Origin: Nitrincola lacisaponensis
GTDB lineage: Bacteria > Pseudomonadota > Gammaproteobacteria > Pseudomonadales > Balneatricaceae
DNA length: 64,000 bases
NCBI RefSeq assembly: GCF_000691225.1
Contig: NZ_JMSZ01000036.1
Location: forward strand, 24,721-88,720
Reading direction: 5' to 3'
This document shows positions 35,107 to 44,382 of this stretch, in pieces. Below the pieces are notes generated by a model. It was given only the letters and a program-made list of their open reading frames with translations, did not search any database and was not told the DNA's origin. Numbering within the stretch: the stretch's first letter is position 1; every line of letters starts with the position of its first letter. The position numbers were made by a program, and so were the translations under genes.

Positions 35107-36392
35107 GCGCCGATACACCCGCTGAAGTGAATGTATTGCAGCTCAGTATGCATGGTGTACTGATAGGCTACCTTGCAGGCTTCAGGAGTGGCCTCAATGT
35201 GTTGAGTTTTGCGGATAGCTTTAAAAACAATCCTGATCGCCCGACATTCAGCTTGATGACACACCCCAGGTTTCCGAATGCGGATAAAGTTATCGCTCAG
35301 CCATGGGCTCGGAATCAAAGACTACATCCTGTGCTTTCAAACCTGCTGCCAGAGGGCTCTTTACGAGAGTTGATTGCGCAAGGTTTGAAGGTGCATGTTG
35401 ATAATGAATTTCACCTGTTGTCGTATCTTGGTGAAGACTTGCCGGGCGCTATTGAAGCCAGGCCCATGGAGCCTGAAGAGGTCCCTGACTTTTTACTCGA
35501 CAGGGTGCTCAGCACTGACGGAAAGGTCAGGGCCGTTAAGTTCAACAAGGCCACCCAGGCAAACAAGTTTTCTTTGGCTGGTGTGCAGATGAAATTTTCC
35601 ATGAAGGCAAAGGATGGACGCTATCATTTATCCAAAGGCGATGTGTTGGGTGACTGGATCATTAAAACACCATCGACCCAGCACAAATTTGTACCACTGA
35701 ACGAGTTCACCGCCATGTCATTGGCAGGGCTGGTGGGTGTTGATATTCCTGACATCAAACTGGTTGAACTGGATAAGCTCGATCACCTGCCGCAAATCAA
35801 CTTACCCGACGAGAAGTTGGCTTTCGCGATCAAGCGCTTTGATCGTGATGATAATCAGCGTATCCACATGGAAGACTTTGCCCAGATTCTGGTGAAGTAT
35901 CCTCACGAAAAATACACTTCCGCTAACTACGAGAATATCGGCAAGGTTATTTATGATTTTTCTGGTGAGGGTCTGGCCGACGCTCAGCAGTTTGCAAGAC
36001 GACTACTGGTAAATGTTCTGTTGGCGAATGGCGATGCACATCTCAAGAATTGGAGCTTTCTATATCCTGATAAGATCACGCCACGGCTCTCTCCCGCCTA
36101 CGATATCCTGACAACAAGTATTTATATCGACAATGAAACCCAGTTTGCGCTCAACCTGGGCAAAACGAAGCAATGGTATGCCGTCTCAATGGTGCATTTC
36201 CAGTCCTGGGCAGATAAATCAGGTATTCCATGGCGAGCCATTAAACCGCATTTGGATGACACGCTGAGACGGGCAAGGACGCTATGGCCTGAAGCACTTA
36301 AACAGCTACCCATGCATGATGTGCATAAAGCGGAGTTGAGAGCGCATTGGAGCAGGCTTCACGAAGATTTTAAAATTCATAGCGCAGGATAA
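35103..36392 (+). CDS. hipA: HipA-family serine/threonine kinase toxin
   Basis: A cytoplasmic kinase of 429 residues. In E. coli HipA phosphorylates GltX and causes persistence; relatives may have other tRNA-synthetase targets. The N-subdomain comes first (PRFPNADKVIAQPWARNQRL). The kinase core has FAIKRFDRD, the catalytic loop NGDAHLKNWSF and the metal-binding LSPAYDILTT. The length is intact, so it is probably functional. The 3' end is 41 bases from the stop of the opposing MFS gene. Confidence 0.9.
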   Translation: MSADTPAEVNVLQLSMHGVLIGYLAGFRSGLNVLSFADSFKNNPDRPTFSLMTHPRFPNADKVIAQPWARNQRLHPVLSNLLPEGSLRELIAQGLKVHVDNEFHLLSYLGEDLPGAIEARPMEPEEVPDFLLDRVLSTDGKVRAVKFNKATQANKFSLAGVQMKFSMKAKDGRYHLSKGDVLGDWIIKTPSTQHKFVPLNEFTAMSLAGLVGVDIPDIKLVELDKLDHLPQINLPDEKLAFAIKRFDRDDNQRIHMEDFAQILVKYPHEKYTSANYENIGKVIYDFSGEGLADAQQFARRLLVNVLLANGDAHLKNWSFLYPDKITPRLSPAYDILTTSIYIDNETQFALNLGKTKQWYAVSMVHFQSWADKSGIPWRAIKPHLDDTLRRARTLWPEALKQLPMHDVHKAELRAHWSRLHEDFKIHSAG

Positions 36393-36433
36393 AAACTATC
36401 CCCTCGTGTTGCCTGCATATTCCAGCGACATTT

Positions 36434-37648
36434 CTAGCCAGGTTTGCGATGCAAACGCATGGCACAGTAACTGGCAATGACTCCTCCGAGACCCAGCGTA
36501 GCAAAGGCCATTCCCCAGGTGACAGCAGGTGTGGCGTGCTGGAACAGATCGAGCACACCACCAAATGCCAGCGGCGCCAGTGCGCCAGCAATAAAACCCA
36601 GCAAGGATCGCCACGCCAGCACCCGTCCCAGATAGCCAGGTCGCACGGCTTCGGACAACGCGGTGGTGAGAACCGGCGAATCACCCAGGCAGGTAAAGGC
36701 ATAGGCCAGTACTAGCAGCATCAACAGCAGCAGGGGCAGATGGATTAGCCAGCCGATGCTGAAAGAGAGCAGTGTGCTGCTGGCAGCCAACAGCAATAGT
36801 AGTTTTTGACGTCCCAGCCGATCCGATAACCGCCCCATACTCAGTGCGGCAACTGCGCCAAACAGATGCATAAAGCCTGACAGGTAAGCACCCCCCATGC
36901 TGGCTTGGGCACTGTCCAGTCCTTTCAGTGCAAAGCCTGCAGCCAAAAAGCCGGGTATCCAGGCCCACATACCTAACAGTTCCCAGTTATGTGCAATGTA
37001 ACCGGTATTCAGCAAGCGTGACCGCCGGTTGCGCAACAGCTCGTCGGTGATGCGCAGATCAACCTGAGCCGGATGAATACGATTAGCGAGTGGCGCGAGT
37101 GTCCAGATCAACAGCAGGGCACCGAAGATCGGCAGCATGCCGGTCAATATGAAGGCCATTTGCCAGCCGCCCAGCGCAATGCCTAGGCCACCTATCGCCA
37201 GGGAAGCGGCATAGCCTATGGAGGTGGATGCTATCAGCATGCCCATCGCGTGGCCGCGTTTATCCGGGTTGATTTCATCTGAAATCAGTACGATGAGCGG
37301 TGTATAGATACCACCCTGGCAGAGACCGATCAGGCCGTAGAGCCAAAAGGCACTGTTCCAGTCCCGTGCCAGAAAGGCAAACAACAGGCTGCTGATACCC
37401 GCTGCCAGTGCCGAGCTGGCGACCACCCGCTTGGCACCCAGATGGTCGGATGCCCAGGCAAACAGAAACAGCGACAGGGCATAGCCGAGTGTAAACGAGG
37501 TGATGAGTGCACCCGCCGCTGTGGCACTGAGTGACCAGTCCCGGATTAACAGGGGTAAGGTGGCTGCTACCGTCATAAACGTGGCAAACAATAGCACGCG
37601 TGCGAGGCAGACAAGACGAATACGGGTCTCTGTCAGAGTAGAGGTCAT
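36434..37648 (-). CDS. Major facilitator superfamily transporter
   Basis: A 404-residue inner-membrane transporter with twelve predicted helices. The first-loop motif is seen as WASDHLGAKRVV, and again in the second half as GRLSDRLGRQKLL. I cannot name the substrate. It follows chrA by 27 bases on the same strand, and chrA in turn overlaps the PHP-glycosyltransferase gene, so all three may be read from one Pho promoter. Confidence 0.85.
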   Translation of the reverse strand: MTSTLTETRIRLVCLARVLLFATFMTVAATLPLLIRDWSLSATAAGALITSFTLGYALSLFLFAWASDHLGAKRVVASSALAAGISSLLFAFLARDWNSAFWLYGLIGLCQGGIYTPLIVLISDEINPDKRGHAMGMLIASTSIGYAASLAIGGLGIALGGWQMAFILTGMLPIFGALLLIWTLAPLANRIHPAQVDLRITDELLRNRRSRLLNTGYIAHNWELLGMWAWIPGFLAAGFALKGLDSAQASMGGAYLSGFMHLFGAVAALSMGRLSDRLGRQKLLLLLAASSTLLSFSIGWLIHLPLLLLMLLVLAYAFTCLGDSPVLTTALSEAVRPGYLGRVLAWRSLLGFIAGALAPLAFGGVLDLFQHATPAVTWGMAFATLGLGGVIASYCAMRLHRKPG

Positions 37649-37675
37649 GGTAAGGCAGGGCTCAGGTTAGGCTCG

Positions 37676-38860
37676 TTACAGCAAAGCATATCCTGCCAGA
37701 CCGCCGAGGGGTACCAGTAGCCAGACAGGTATCCGTCCGGTGGCGAGCAAACCCAGCAGCACCAAGGCCAGTAAGGCGTCCTGCCACTGATGAATGCCTG
37801 CAGTAATTACCGGGTCGTATAGTGCGGCAGCCAGCAGGCCCACGACAGCTGCGTTGACACCACTGAGTGTCTGGCGCAGGCGCCGCTGGTGTCGCAGTGT
37901 TTGCCAGACCGGCAGTACTGCAATGAGTAGCAGGCAGCCGGGTAAAAAGATACTCACCAGCGCGATAGCGGCTGCCAGTACGCCGCTTTGGGCTCCAATA
38001 AATGCAGAAAAGCTGAACAGTGGGCCGGGCATGGCCTGTGCAGCACCATAGCCAGCCAGAAAGTCATCGGCATTGATCAGTCCCTGGTTGACCGTTTCAG
38101 CATGCAGCAGCGGTAGTACGACGTGGCCACCACCAAACACCAGCGAGCCTGCGCGATACATGGCATCCGAGAGGGTCAGTAGCGGCGTCTGGCTGAGCAG
38201 TGCCAGTGAGGGCAGCAGCACCAGCCCGGCAATGAACAGGGCGGCAGAGAGTCCAGCCAGGCGTGAAGAGAGGTTAATCTGCAGACCTTGCCCATCATCC
38301 TGTGTCTGGGTTACTGGATTGATCAGTACCAGGGACAGTAGGGCACCGAGAAGCAATGCACCCAGTTGGCCAAAGACGCCTGGCAGCAGGAGTGCAACGG
38401 CTGCCGCCAGCAGTGCGATCAGTCGGCGCCGATAATCCGGCGTCAGGCTGCGCGCCATACTCCAGAGTGCCCAACAGACGACGGCCACAGCAGTCACTTT
38501 CAGTCCTTGCAGCAGTCCCTGATAAGCCGTCAGCTCAAGTGCAACCAACGAGATACCCAGGAACAGCATTAACAGGGCTGAGGGCAGGGTGAAGGCTGCC
38601 CAGGCAGCAATTGCACCGCTGATCCCGGCACGTTGTAAGCCGATGGCAAATCCCACCTGACTACTGGCCGGACCGGGAATAAACTGGCAGAGCGCCACCA
38701 GCTCCGCGTATGCCTGAGGTGTTAGCCAGCGTTTCTGTTCGACAAAAACTGCCTGAAAATAGCCCAGATGGGCCACCGGTCCCCCGAAGGCGGTCAAACC
38801 GAGCTTCAGAAAGGTCAGAAAAACATCTCGTACAGGTGTGGTTGATGGCTCAACTGGCAT
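37676..38860 (-). CDS. chrA: ChrA-family chromate transporter (long, two-domain form)
   Basis: A membrane transporter of the CHR family, 394 residues, which exports chromate in characterised members. Both homologous halves are present. The first has FGGPVAHLGYF and the FIPGPASSQVGF motif; the second has VFGGGHVVLPLL and AMPGPLFSF. Its start overlaps the stop of the PHP-glycosyltransferase gene by 11 bases, which suggests joint expression. Why a ChrA should lie in a Pho operon is unclear; the real substrate may be another oxyanion. Confidence 0.88.
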   Translation of the reverse strand: MPVEPSTTPVRDVFLTFLKLGLTAFGGPVAHLGYFQAVFVEQKRWLTPQAYAELVALCQFIPGPASSQVGFAIGLQRAGISGAIAAWAAFTLPSALLMLFLGISLVALELTAYQGLLQGLKVTAVAVVCWALWSMARSLTPDYRRRLIALLAAAVALLLPGVFGQLGALLLGALLSLVLINPVTQTQDDGQGLQINLSSRLAGLSAALFIAGLVLLPSLALLSQTPLLTLSDAMYRAGSLVFGGGHVVLPLLHAETVNQGLINADDFLAGYGAAQAMPGPLFSFSAFIGAQSGVLAAAIALVSIFLPGCLLLIAVLPVWQTLRHQRRLRQTLSGVNAAVVGLLAAALYDPVITAGIHQWQDALLALVLLGLLATGRIPVWLLVPLGGLAGYALL

Positions 38861-41525
38861 GTCGGTTTTCCATGATAGGTTCAGGGGCCTGGGTGGGCAG
38901 GCCCAGGGTGCTGAGCAGCTGGTTCAGTATTTGCTCCGGCTGATAGTCCTGGTGACGTTGTGCTGCCAACTGTTGCATGCGTGCCTGCTCAAGCTGTGGA
39001 CGTGTGAGGTAATGCAATACCTGAGCGGCCATCTGCTCTGCTGAGTCAGCCAGATAACCCTGCCGTCCTGGCTGGATAATATCCGCAGGTCCTTTGCTGG
39101 CATAGGCAATAACCGGCAGTCCGGTAGACAGCGCTTCCAGCACTACACACCCGAAGGTATCAAATCGAGAAGGTAATAGTAACAGATCGGCCTGTTGATA
39201 GACCTGTGCCATCTGATCGGATGGGACCCAGCCGAGGTATTCGGCTTCCGGTAATTGACGACGCAGTTTTTTCAGTGCCGGGCCATCACCGGCTATCAGC
39301 AAGCGGACATTCGGGATGGCGGCACGGATTTGCTGGAAAATCTGTGGCAGATCCAGCACCCCCTTTTCGCGACTGATACGCCCGGCATACAGCAGTGTCG
39401 GTGTGCATCCGGGCAGGGTGCGTTGTGCGGCGATATCGGTAAAGTGTGTATGCACCCAGTGCGCTGTCAGGTGGAGCTTTTCGGCGGGTATTTCCATGGC
39501 ATCGGATGCCAGCCAGTTGCGGTGCTCCCGGTTTAATACCAGCAACCCGTCAAACTGATGGTAGAAAGCACGTAGCAGGCGTCGAAAGCGGTCGGTGTAG
39601 CGCGACTTTAAGGCGGTACTGCGCTGGAAATACTCATGCCAGTCGGTGTGCATGTAGAACCACACCGGGACAGAAAATGCGTGTTTCAGGTACAGGCCGA
39701 CCAGTCCCATCATCAGCTCCGTTGAACAGATGACACGATCATAACCGCCCTGCTCGAACAGACGTTGCAGCTCCAGCATATCGGGAAAATAAAACGTCTG
39801 TTCGCCAGGCTGTGTCAGATCGAACTGACTGATCGGGCGCAGAACCTGCAGATGCGGCTGTGGTTCCAGTGTCGGGTGACAGGTGAGCAGGTCTATGGGT
39901 AGCTGGCGCTGCTGCACTTCATCCAGCAGGTTGTTCAAAAATGAGGAAACACCGTTGCCATCACAGAAACTGTCTGTCAGCCAGAGGATACGTTGCGAGT
40001 GTTGTCCGGCATTCAGGTCATCGGCCAGTGCGTTGAGCAGCGGCCGGTTGGCATAGAGCACCTGGCTACCGGTGAAAGAGGCACCACCAATAACCAGCGC
40101 AGCCAGTGCCGGAAATGTCAGGGCATCAAGCATTTGCAGTAACTGGGGTGATTGTCCGTTGTGTGCTCCCTGGCTGCGTGCCGATGTGAGGCTGCGCAGG
40201 CTGGTGGGGAGTTCAAACTCACGGATCAGCGCATCCAGACTGAAACGCGATGAACTGGGGCGATGCTGTTGAATGGCCTGACCCAGACGTTGAAAAAAGA
40301 TACCCGTCACTTCGCGATAGAGTGCCGGGATGGTTTCGCGTAAGGATTGGGAGAAGTGCTCCGGTGTTTGCCGACGTGCTTTGGCCAGTTGTTTAACGAT
40401 TTTCAGTGTGGGTTTGAACTCCCGGCTGACACCCAGATGGGTCATCAGGGCCGGAGGTTTGCCTGACAGTGCCTGATGAAAGGTTTGCAGGAAGGTCAGG
40501 GTGTATTTGTGTCGTTGCAGCTCTTGCATGGCATTGCTGACACCCAGGCATAACAGCTTGTCAGTCAGACTGCCCTTGTGCAGCATCAGGCGCAACAAAC
40601 CGGGGTCTTTCATATGGATGGCGACCTGGGAGAAGTAGTCGAGGAAGGTGGTGGTCAGGCGTTCCTCTTCACCGGGTTCACCGTAGGGCGCGATATCGCC
40701 GTTGCGCAGCGCTTCCAGTGCCAGCTCGGACAGGGGCTGTTGCTGGCGTCGTTGAGCCAGATTGTCGATGTAGAGAAAGCTGCCGCACTCACCGGCAAAA
40801 ATACCGTTGTGATCATCAGACCCGCCGGTCAGACATTTACGTGCAGGATGGCGACAGAAGTCCCGGGGATCCAGGCCATGCTTGCGTGACAGCTGGTGCA
40901 GTTTCTCTTCAGTCAGGCTCTCGATCCATAACTGGGTCATATGGTTTTGCCAGAAACCACGTTGACCATTTAATACTTCGTAGCGTTCAAACAGCAGAGC
41001 TAACTTTTCCAGTGATTCGATACTGGCGGTGCGTTTACCGGTATAAAAAAACAACGGGTGCGGCAGTACAGTGGGCAGATTCTGCTCCAGCGCATAGGCA
41101 GCAAAATGATAGATATTCTGCCGCAAACGGTTCAGACGAATTTCCTGCTGGGGTGAGAAGCCATAAACCAGCACATGCACACTCAGCGAATCATCCGGAA
41201 AGTGACAGGTAAATTCTGCACCGGATAGTACATCCATACCCTTATCCATCAGTGTCCAGCAGGAGCGAGCGTTGTTGTGGTTGGTAATGGTGATCAGATC
41301 TGTGCCTGCGGCCTGCAGGCGCTTCACCAGTTTGCCAGTGGGTAGCCAGGTCTCCGGCAGCTTGAGCAGCCGTCCCCAGAGTTCATCCGGGACATCGCTG
41401 TTGTGATCATGGCAGTGCAGGTCCACACGCAGGCGATTGTGCACTGGAAAGCGGGCGGCCTGAGCCGTCAGAAAAGCTAAATAACTGGAACGGATCTGTG
41501 CATGAAAGTCGCTGCCACTCATCAC
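38850..41525 (-). CDS. PHP-domain phosphoesterase fused to a GT4 glycosyltransferase
   Basis: A large cytoplasmic protein of 891 residues. Residues of about 33-260 are a PHP metallo-phosphoesterase domain with HCHDH (37-41), TNHNN (81-85), GAEF (102-105), a PHPLFF segment and GSDDHNG (235-241), all metal-ligand positions. A helical linker follows. From about 505 to the end is a GT4 (GT-B) glycosyltransferase with DGNGVSSFLNNL, YAGRISREKG, LIAGDGPALKKL and DTFGCVVLEALSTGLP. No signal or membrane helix is seen. A Pho box precedes it. A role in replacing phospholipids with glycolipids is my inference. Confidence 0.85.
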   Translation of the reverse strand: MMSGSDFHAQIRSSYLAFLTAQAARFPVHNRLRVDLHCHDHNSDVPDELWGRLLKLPETWLPTGKLVKRLQAAGTDLITITNHNNARSCWTLMDKGMDVLSGAEFTCHFPDDSLSVHVLVYGFSPQQEIRLNRLRQNIYHFAAYALEQNLPTVLPHPLFFYTGKRTASIESLEKLALLFERYEVLNGQRGFWQNHMTQLWIESLTEEKLHQLSRKHGLDPRDFCRHPARKCLTGGSDDHNGIFAGECGSFLYIDNLAQRRQQQPLSELALEALRNGDIAPYGEPGEEERLTTTFLDYFSQVAIHMKDPGLLRLMLHKGSLTDKLLCLGVSNAMQELQRHKYTLTFLQTFHQALSGKPPALMTHLGVSREFKPTLKIVKQLAKARRQTPEHFSQSLRETIPALYREVTGIFFQRLGQAIQQHRPSSSRFSLDALIREFELPTSLRSLTSARSQGAHNGQSPQLLQMLDALTFPALAALVIGGASFTGSQVLYANRPLLNALADDLNAGQHSQRILWLTDSFCDGNGVSSFLNNLLDEVQQRQLPIDLLTCHPTLEPQPHLQVLRPISQFDLTQPGEQTFYFPDMLELQRLFEQGGYDRVICSTELMMGLVGLYLKHAFSVPVWFYMHTDWHEYFQRSTALKSRYTDRFRRLLRAFYHQFDGLLVLNREHRNWLASDAMEIPAEKLHLTAHWVHTHFTDIAAQRTLPGCTPTLLYAGRISREKGVLDLPQIFQQIRAAIPNVRLLIAGDGPALKKLRRQLPEAEYLGWVPSDQMAQVYQQADLLLLPSRFDTFGCVVLEALSTGLPVIAYASKGPADIIQPGRQGYLADSAEQMAAQVLHYLTRPQLEQARMQQLAAQRHQDYQPEQILNQLLSTLGLPTQAPEPIMENRHAS

Positions 41526-41553
41526 GGTTCTCCTGATTGAAGCGATTCCGGCT

Positions 41554-41587
41554 AGCCTATGTCATTTTTATGACAGCGCGTTGACAG
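41554..41587 (-). promoter_or_regulatory. Pho boxes and -10 of the PHP-glycosyltransferase gene
   Basis: The minus strand from 41587 reads CTGTCAACGCG, then CTGTCATAAAA, then ATGACAT, three half sites with 11-bp period. The pair CTGTCAA/CTGTCAT ends at 41570, and TAGGCT (41559-41554) starts exactly 10 bases later as a possible -10. The pair CTGTCAT/ATGACAT is also a good box. This gene faces away from the phosphonate operon. Confidence 0.8.
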
Positions 41588-41616
41588 TCGGCGGTTTTCA
41601 TAAAATCGCCATGTAA

Positions 41617-41656
41617 TTGTCATTTATAAGCAACGGTCTCGTCATAAAGCACGACT
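41617..41656 (+). promoter_or_regulatory. Tandem Pho boxes of the phosphonate/phosphite operon
   Basis: TTGTCATTTATAAGCAAC (41617-41634) and TCGTCATAAAGCACGACT (41639-41656) are 22 bases apart, two 11-bp turns. The second half site of each is weak. They lie 40 bases before the binding-protein start. A clear -10 was not found. Confidence 0.58.
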
Positions 41657-41695
41657 AAAGTAGCGCCATCGTTAAATCTTCTGATGGGGTGCTAT

Positions 41696-42661
41696 ATGCG
41701 CATGCTTACGACTATGACAGGAAAAACTCTCGCGGCAGGTCTGCTGGCCATGACCGTTTCCATGACGCTTCAGGCCAGTGATCTGGCACCGCGTTTCACC
41801 GACGCCGATGGCGACATGGTGGCAGATGCCCCAACGGATCCTGCACAGTGGGTTGATCCGAACACACTGGTATTTGCCTATACACCGGTTGAAGATCCTG
41901 CTGTCTATGCTCAGGTGTGGGATGGCTTTTTGAAGCATATGGAAGCGGTAACCGGTAAGCGTGTGCAGTTTTTCCCGGTTCAGTCCAATGCGGCACAGCT
42001 GGAAGCCATGCGTGCGGGTCGTCTGCATGTGGCCGGATTTAACACTGGATCTAACCCACTGGCGGTAAACTGTGCCGGTTTTGTACCCTTCACGATGATG
42101 GCTCGTGAAGATGGTTCCTTCGGTTATGAGATGGAAATCATCACCCGTCCGGATTCAGGCATTGAAAGCATTGAGGATATCCGTGGACGTAGCCTGGCAT
42201 TCACGGCTCCAACATCCAACTCCGGATTCAAAGCGCCCTCGGCACTGCTGGAAGCCGAGTTCGGGATGGTAGCAGAGCAGGATTTCCAGCCCTCTTTCTC
42301 CGGTGGCCATGACAACTCAATTCTGGGTGTGATTAACCGTGACTATGATGCCGCGGCGATTGCCAATTCGGTGTTGAAGCGCATGATCTCGCGTGATGTG
42401 GTCAAGCCGGACAGCTACACCACTGTTTATACCTCGCAGACTTTCCCGACTACAGGTTACGGCCATGTGTACAACCTGAAGCCTGAGCTGGCTGAAAAGG
42501 TTAAAGAAGCGTTCTTTACCTTTGAATGGGAAGGTAGCGCGCTGCAGGAAGAGTTTAAAAACTCCGGTGAAGCTCAGTTTATTCCGATCACCTACAAAGA
42601 GCACTGGGAAGTGGTTCGTACCATCGACCAGGCAATGGGTGTGACTTACAACTGCAATTGA
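41696..42661 (+). CDS. phnD: Phosphonate/phosphite-binding periplasmic protein (PhnD/PtxB family)
   Basis: The substrate-binding subunit of a PhnCDE/PtxABC-type importer, 321 residues from the ATG at 41696 (GGGG 6 bases upstream). A signal peptide runs to about residue 27. Family segments include MRAGRLHVAGFNTGSNPLA, RGRSLAFTAPTSNSGFKAPS and SGGHDNSILGVINRDYDAAA. The ligand could be phosphite, methylphosphonate or another phosphonate; no C-P lyase or phosphite dehydrogenase gene is in the window. A terminator separates it from phnC. Confidence 0.9.
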   Translation: MRMLTTMTGKTLAAGLLAMTVSMTLQASDLAPRFTDADGDMVADAPTDPAQWVDPNTLVFAYTPVEDPAVYAQVWDGFLKHMEAVTGKRVQFFPVQSNAAQLEAMRAGRLHVAGFNTGSNPLAVNCAGFVPFTMMAREDGSFGYEMEIITRPDSGIESIEDIRGRSLAFTAPTSNSGFKAPSALLEAEFGMVAEQDFQPSFSGGHDNSILGVINRDYDAAAIANSVLKRMISRDVVKPDSYTTVYTSQTFPTTGYGHVYNLKPELAEKVKEAFFTFEWEGSALQEEFKNSGEAQFIPITYKEHWEVVRTIDQAMGVTYNCN

Positions 42662-42680
42662 TTTGGGTTCAGGGCTCCTT

Positions 42681-42706
42681 GCCTCTCAGGGATGAGAGGC
42701 TTTTTT
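42681..42706 (+). terminator. Attenuating terminator after phnD
   Basis: An 8-bp perfect stem (42681-42688 with 42693-42700), a GGGA loop, and six T. It lies between the binding-protein gene and phnC and should give partial readthrough, so the periplasmic protein is made in excess. The same layout is seen after pstS and phnS. Confidence 0.85.
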
Positions 42707-42727
42707 GTATCTGAACGGGAGGAAAAT

Positions 42728-43564
42728 ATGCTGACGTTAAAACAACTGACCAAGCGCTATACGACAGGTGATAAAGCCCTGACGTCAGTTTCGCTGGAGA
42801 TTCCGGCAGGTCAGGTGGCCGCGCTGATCGGTCCGTCGGGTGCCGGTAAAAGTACCTTGATTCGTTGTGTAAACCGACTGGTTGAGCCTACCGAAGGGCA
42901 GGTATTTCTGGGAGATACCGAGCTGACCGGCTTGAGTTCTCGTCAGTTACGCCGCGCCAGACGTCGTATGGGAATGATTTTCCAGGAATACGCGCTGATT
43001 GACCGGCTAACCGTGATGGAGAATGTGCTGTCTGGTTATCTGGGTTACACCGGTTTTTGGCGCAGTTATTTCCGTCGCTATCCTCAGCCGGTGGTGCAGC
43101 AGGCATTCAAACTGTTGCAGCGGGTCGGTCTGGAAAACTTTATCGATAAGCGTGCCGATGCATTATCAGGTGGACAACGTCAGCGTGTCGGGATTGCACG
43201 GGCATTGTTGCAGAGCCCGGAAATTTTGCTGGTGGATGAGCCGACCGCCAGCCTGGATCCGAAGACCTCCCGCCAGATCATGCGACTGATCAAGGAGCTG
43301 TGTGTTGAACGCCAGCTGGCAGCGATTATCAATATTCATGATGTCCAGCTGGCACAGCTGTTTGCTGATCGCATTATCGGCCTGCGTGCAGGACAACTGG
43401 TGTTTGATGGTCAGCCAGAACAACTGGATGCGGAGATTCTGACCCGAATTTACGGTGAAGAAGACTGGAACCATGCATCTGAAAGTGGCGATGTTGAGGA
43501 GGTTATGGATCCTTCTGTGTCCCAGAACCACGCTCAGGTTACTCTGCGAGCGGCCAGCGTATGA
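42728..43564 (+). CDS. phnC: Phosphonate/phosphite ABC transporter ATP-binding protein
   Basis: The ATPase of the importer, 278 residues. It carries Walker [10 protein letters not shown], signature LSGGQRQR, Walker [14 protein letters not shown] and the H-loop NIHDVQLA (which keeps His). The start is the ATG at 42728, with GGGAGG just upstream; the frame is open earlier, through the terminator hairpin. It overlaps the first phnE by four bases. Confidence 0.92.
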   Translation: MLTLKQLTKRYTTGDKALTSVSLEIPAGQVAALIGPSGAGKSTLIRCVNRLVEPTEGQVFLGDTELTGLSSRQLRRARRRMGMIFQEYALIDRLTVMENVLSGYLGYTGFWRSYFRRYPQPVVQQAFKLLQRVGLENFIDKRADALSGGQRQRVGIARALLQSPEILLVDEPTASLDPKTSRQIMRLIKELCVERQLAAIINIHDVQLAQLFADRIIGLRAGQLVFDGQPEQLDAEILTRIYGEEDWNHASESGDVEEVMDPSVSQNHAQVTLRAASV

Positions 43565-44382
43565 CAGAGCATGCAGAGCGGCTGCAACGTGCAGCTTCAG
43601 GGGTGTGGCGCCGTCCACCTCTGATTCGTGACTGGCGCTATCGTTTGGCACTGGCGTTGGCCGTGCTGGTCTATCTGGTACTGGCCAGTTGGAGTGTTGA
43701 GGTGAACTGGACGCGTGTGGCCGAGGGTGCTTCACGTGGATTGAATTTCCTTGGTGCATTTCTGCAGCCGGACTTTACCAGCCGGTGGCGTGATATCCAG
43801 CAGGGGTTACTTGAGTCTCTGACCATGACCCTGACTTCTACAGTGATCGGCATACTGTTGGCAATCCCGGTTGGTATTGGAGCGGCCCGCAATATGGCGC
43901 CACTGCCGATCTACCTGTTTTGCCGTTCGATTATCGCCATATCGCGCACCTTTCAGGAGGTGATTATTGCCATTCTGTTTGTGGTGATGTTCGGTTTCGG
44001 GCCTTTGGCGGGCATGATCACTTTGGCATTTGCTACCATCGGTTTTATGGCCAAGCTACTGGCGGAAGATATCGAGGATATTGACGAACGCCAGGTGGAG
44101 GCCATACGGGCCACGGGTGGCAGCTGGTTGCAGCTGATGAACTACGCGGTGCAGCCGCAGGTCATGCCGCGGTTGATCGGTCTGTCTCTGTACCGTCTGG
44201 ATATCAATTTTCGTGAATCCGCGGTGATTGGTATTGTCGGTGCCGGTGGTATCGGAGCCACACTGAATACGTCGTTGAGCCGTTACGAGTATGACACGGC
44301 AGCAGCTGTTCTGTTGATTATTATCGGTATTGTGATGATGACCGAGTATCTGTCCGGCTATGTCCGTAAGTGGGTGCAATAA
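43561..44382 (+). CDS. phnE: Phosphonate/phosphite ABC transporter permease 1
   Basis: An inner-membrane channel subunit of 273 residues with about six helices. The permease loop is [22 protein letters not shown], and [16 protein letters not shown] is typical for PhnE. It starts in an ATGA overlap with phnC. A second PhnE paralogue follows, so the channel is probably a heterodimer. Confidence 0.92.
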   Translation: MTEHAERLQRAASGVWRRPPLIRDWRYRLALALAVLVYLVLASWSVEVNWTRVAEGASRGLNFLGAFLQPDFTSRWRDIQQGLLESLTMTLTSTVIGILLAIPVGIGAARNMAPLPIYLFCRSIIAISRTFQEVIIAILFVVMFGFGPLAGMITLAFATIGFMAKLLAEDIEDIDERQVEAIRATGGSWLQLMNYAVQPQVMPRLIGLSLYRLDINFRESAVIGIVGAGGIGATLNTSLSRYEYDTAAAVLLIIIGIVMMTEYLSGYVRKWVQ

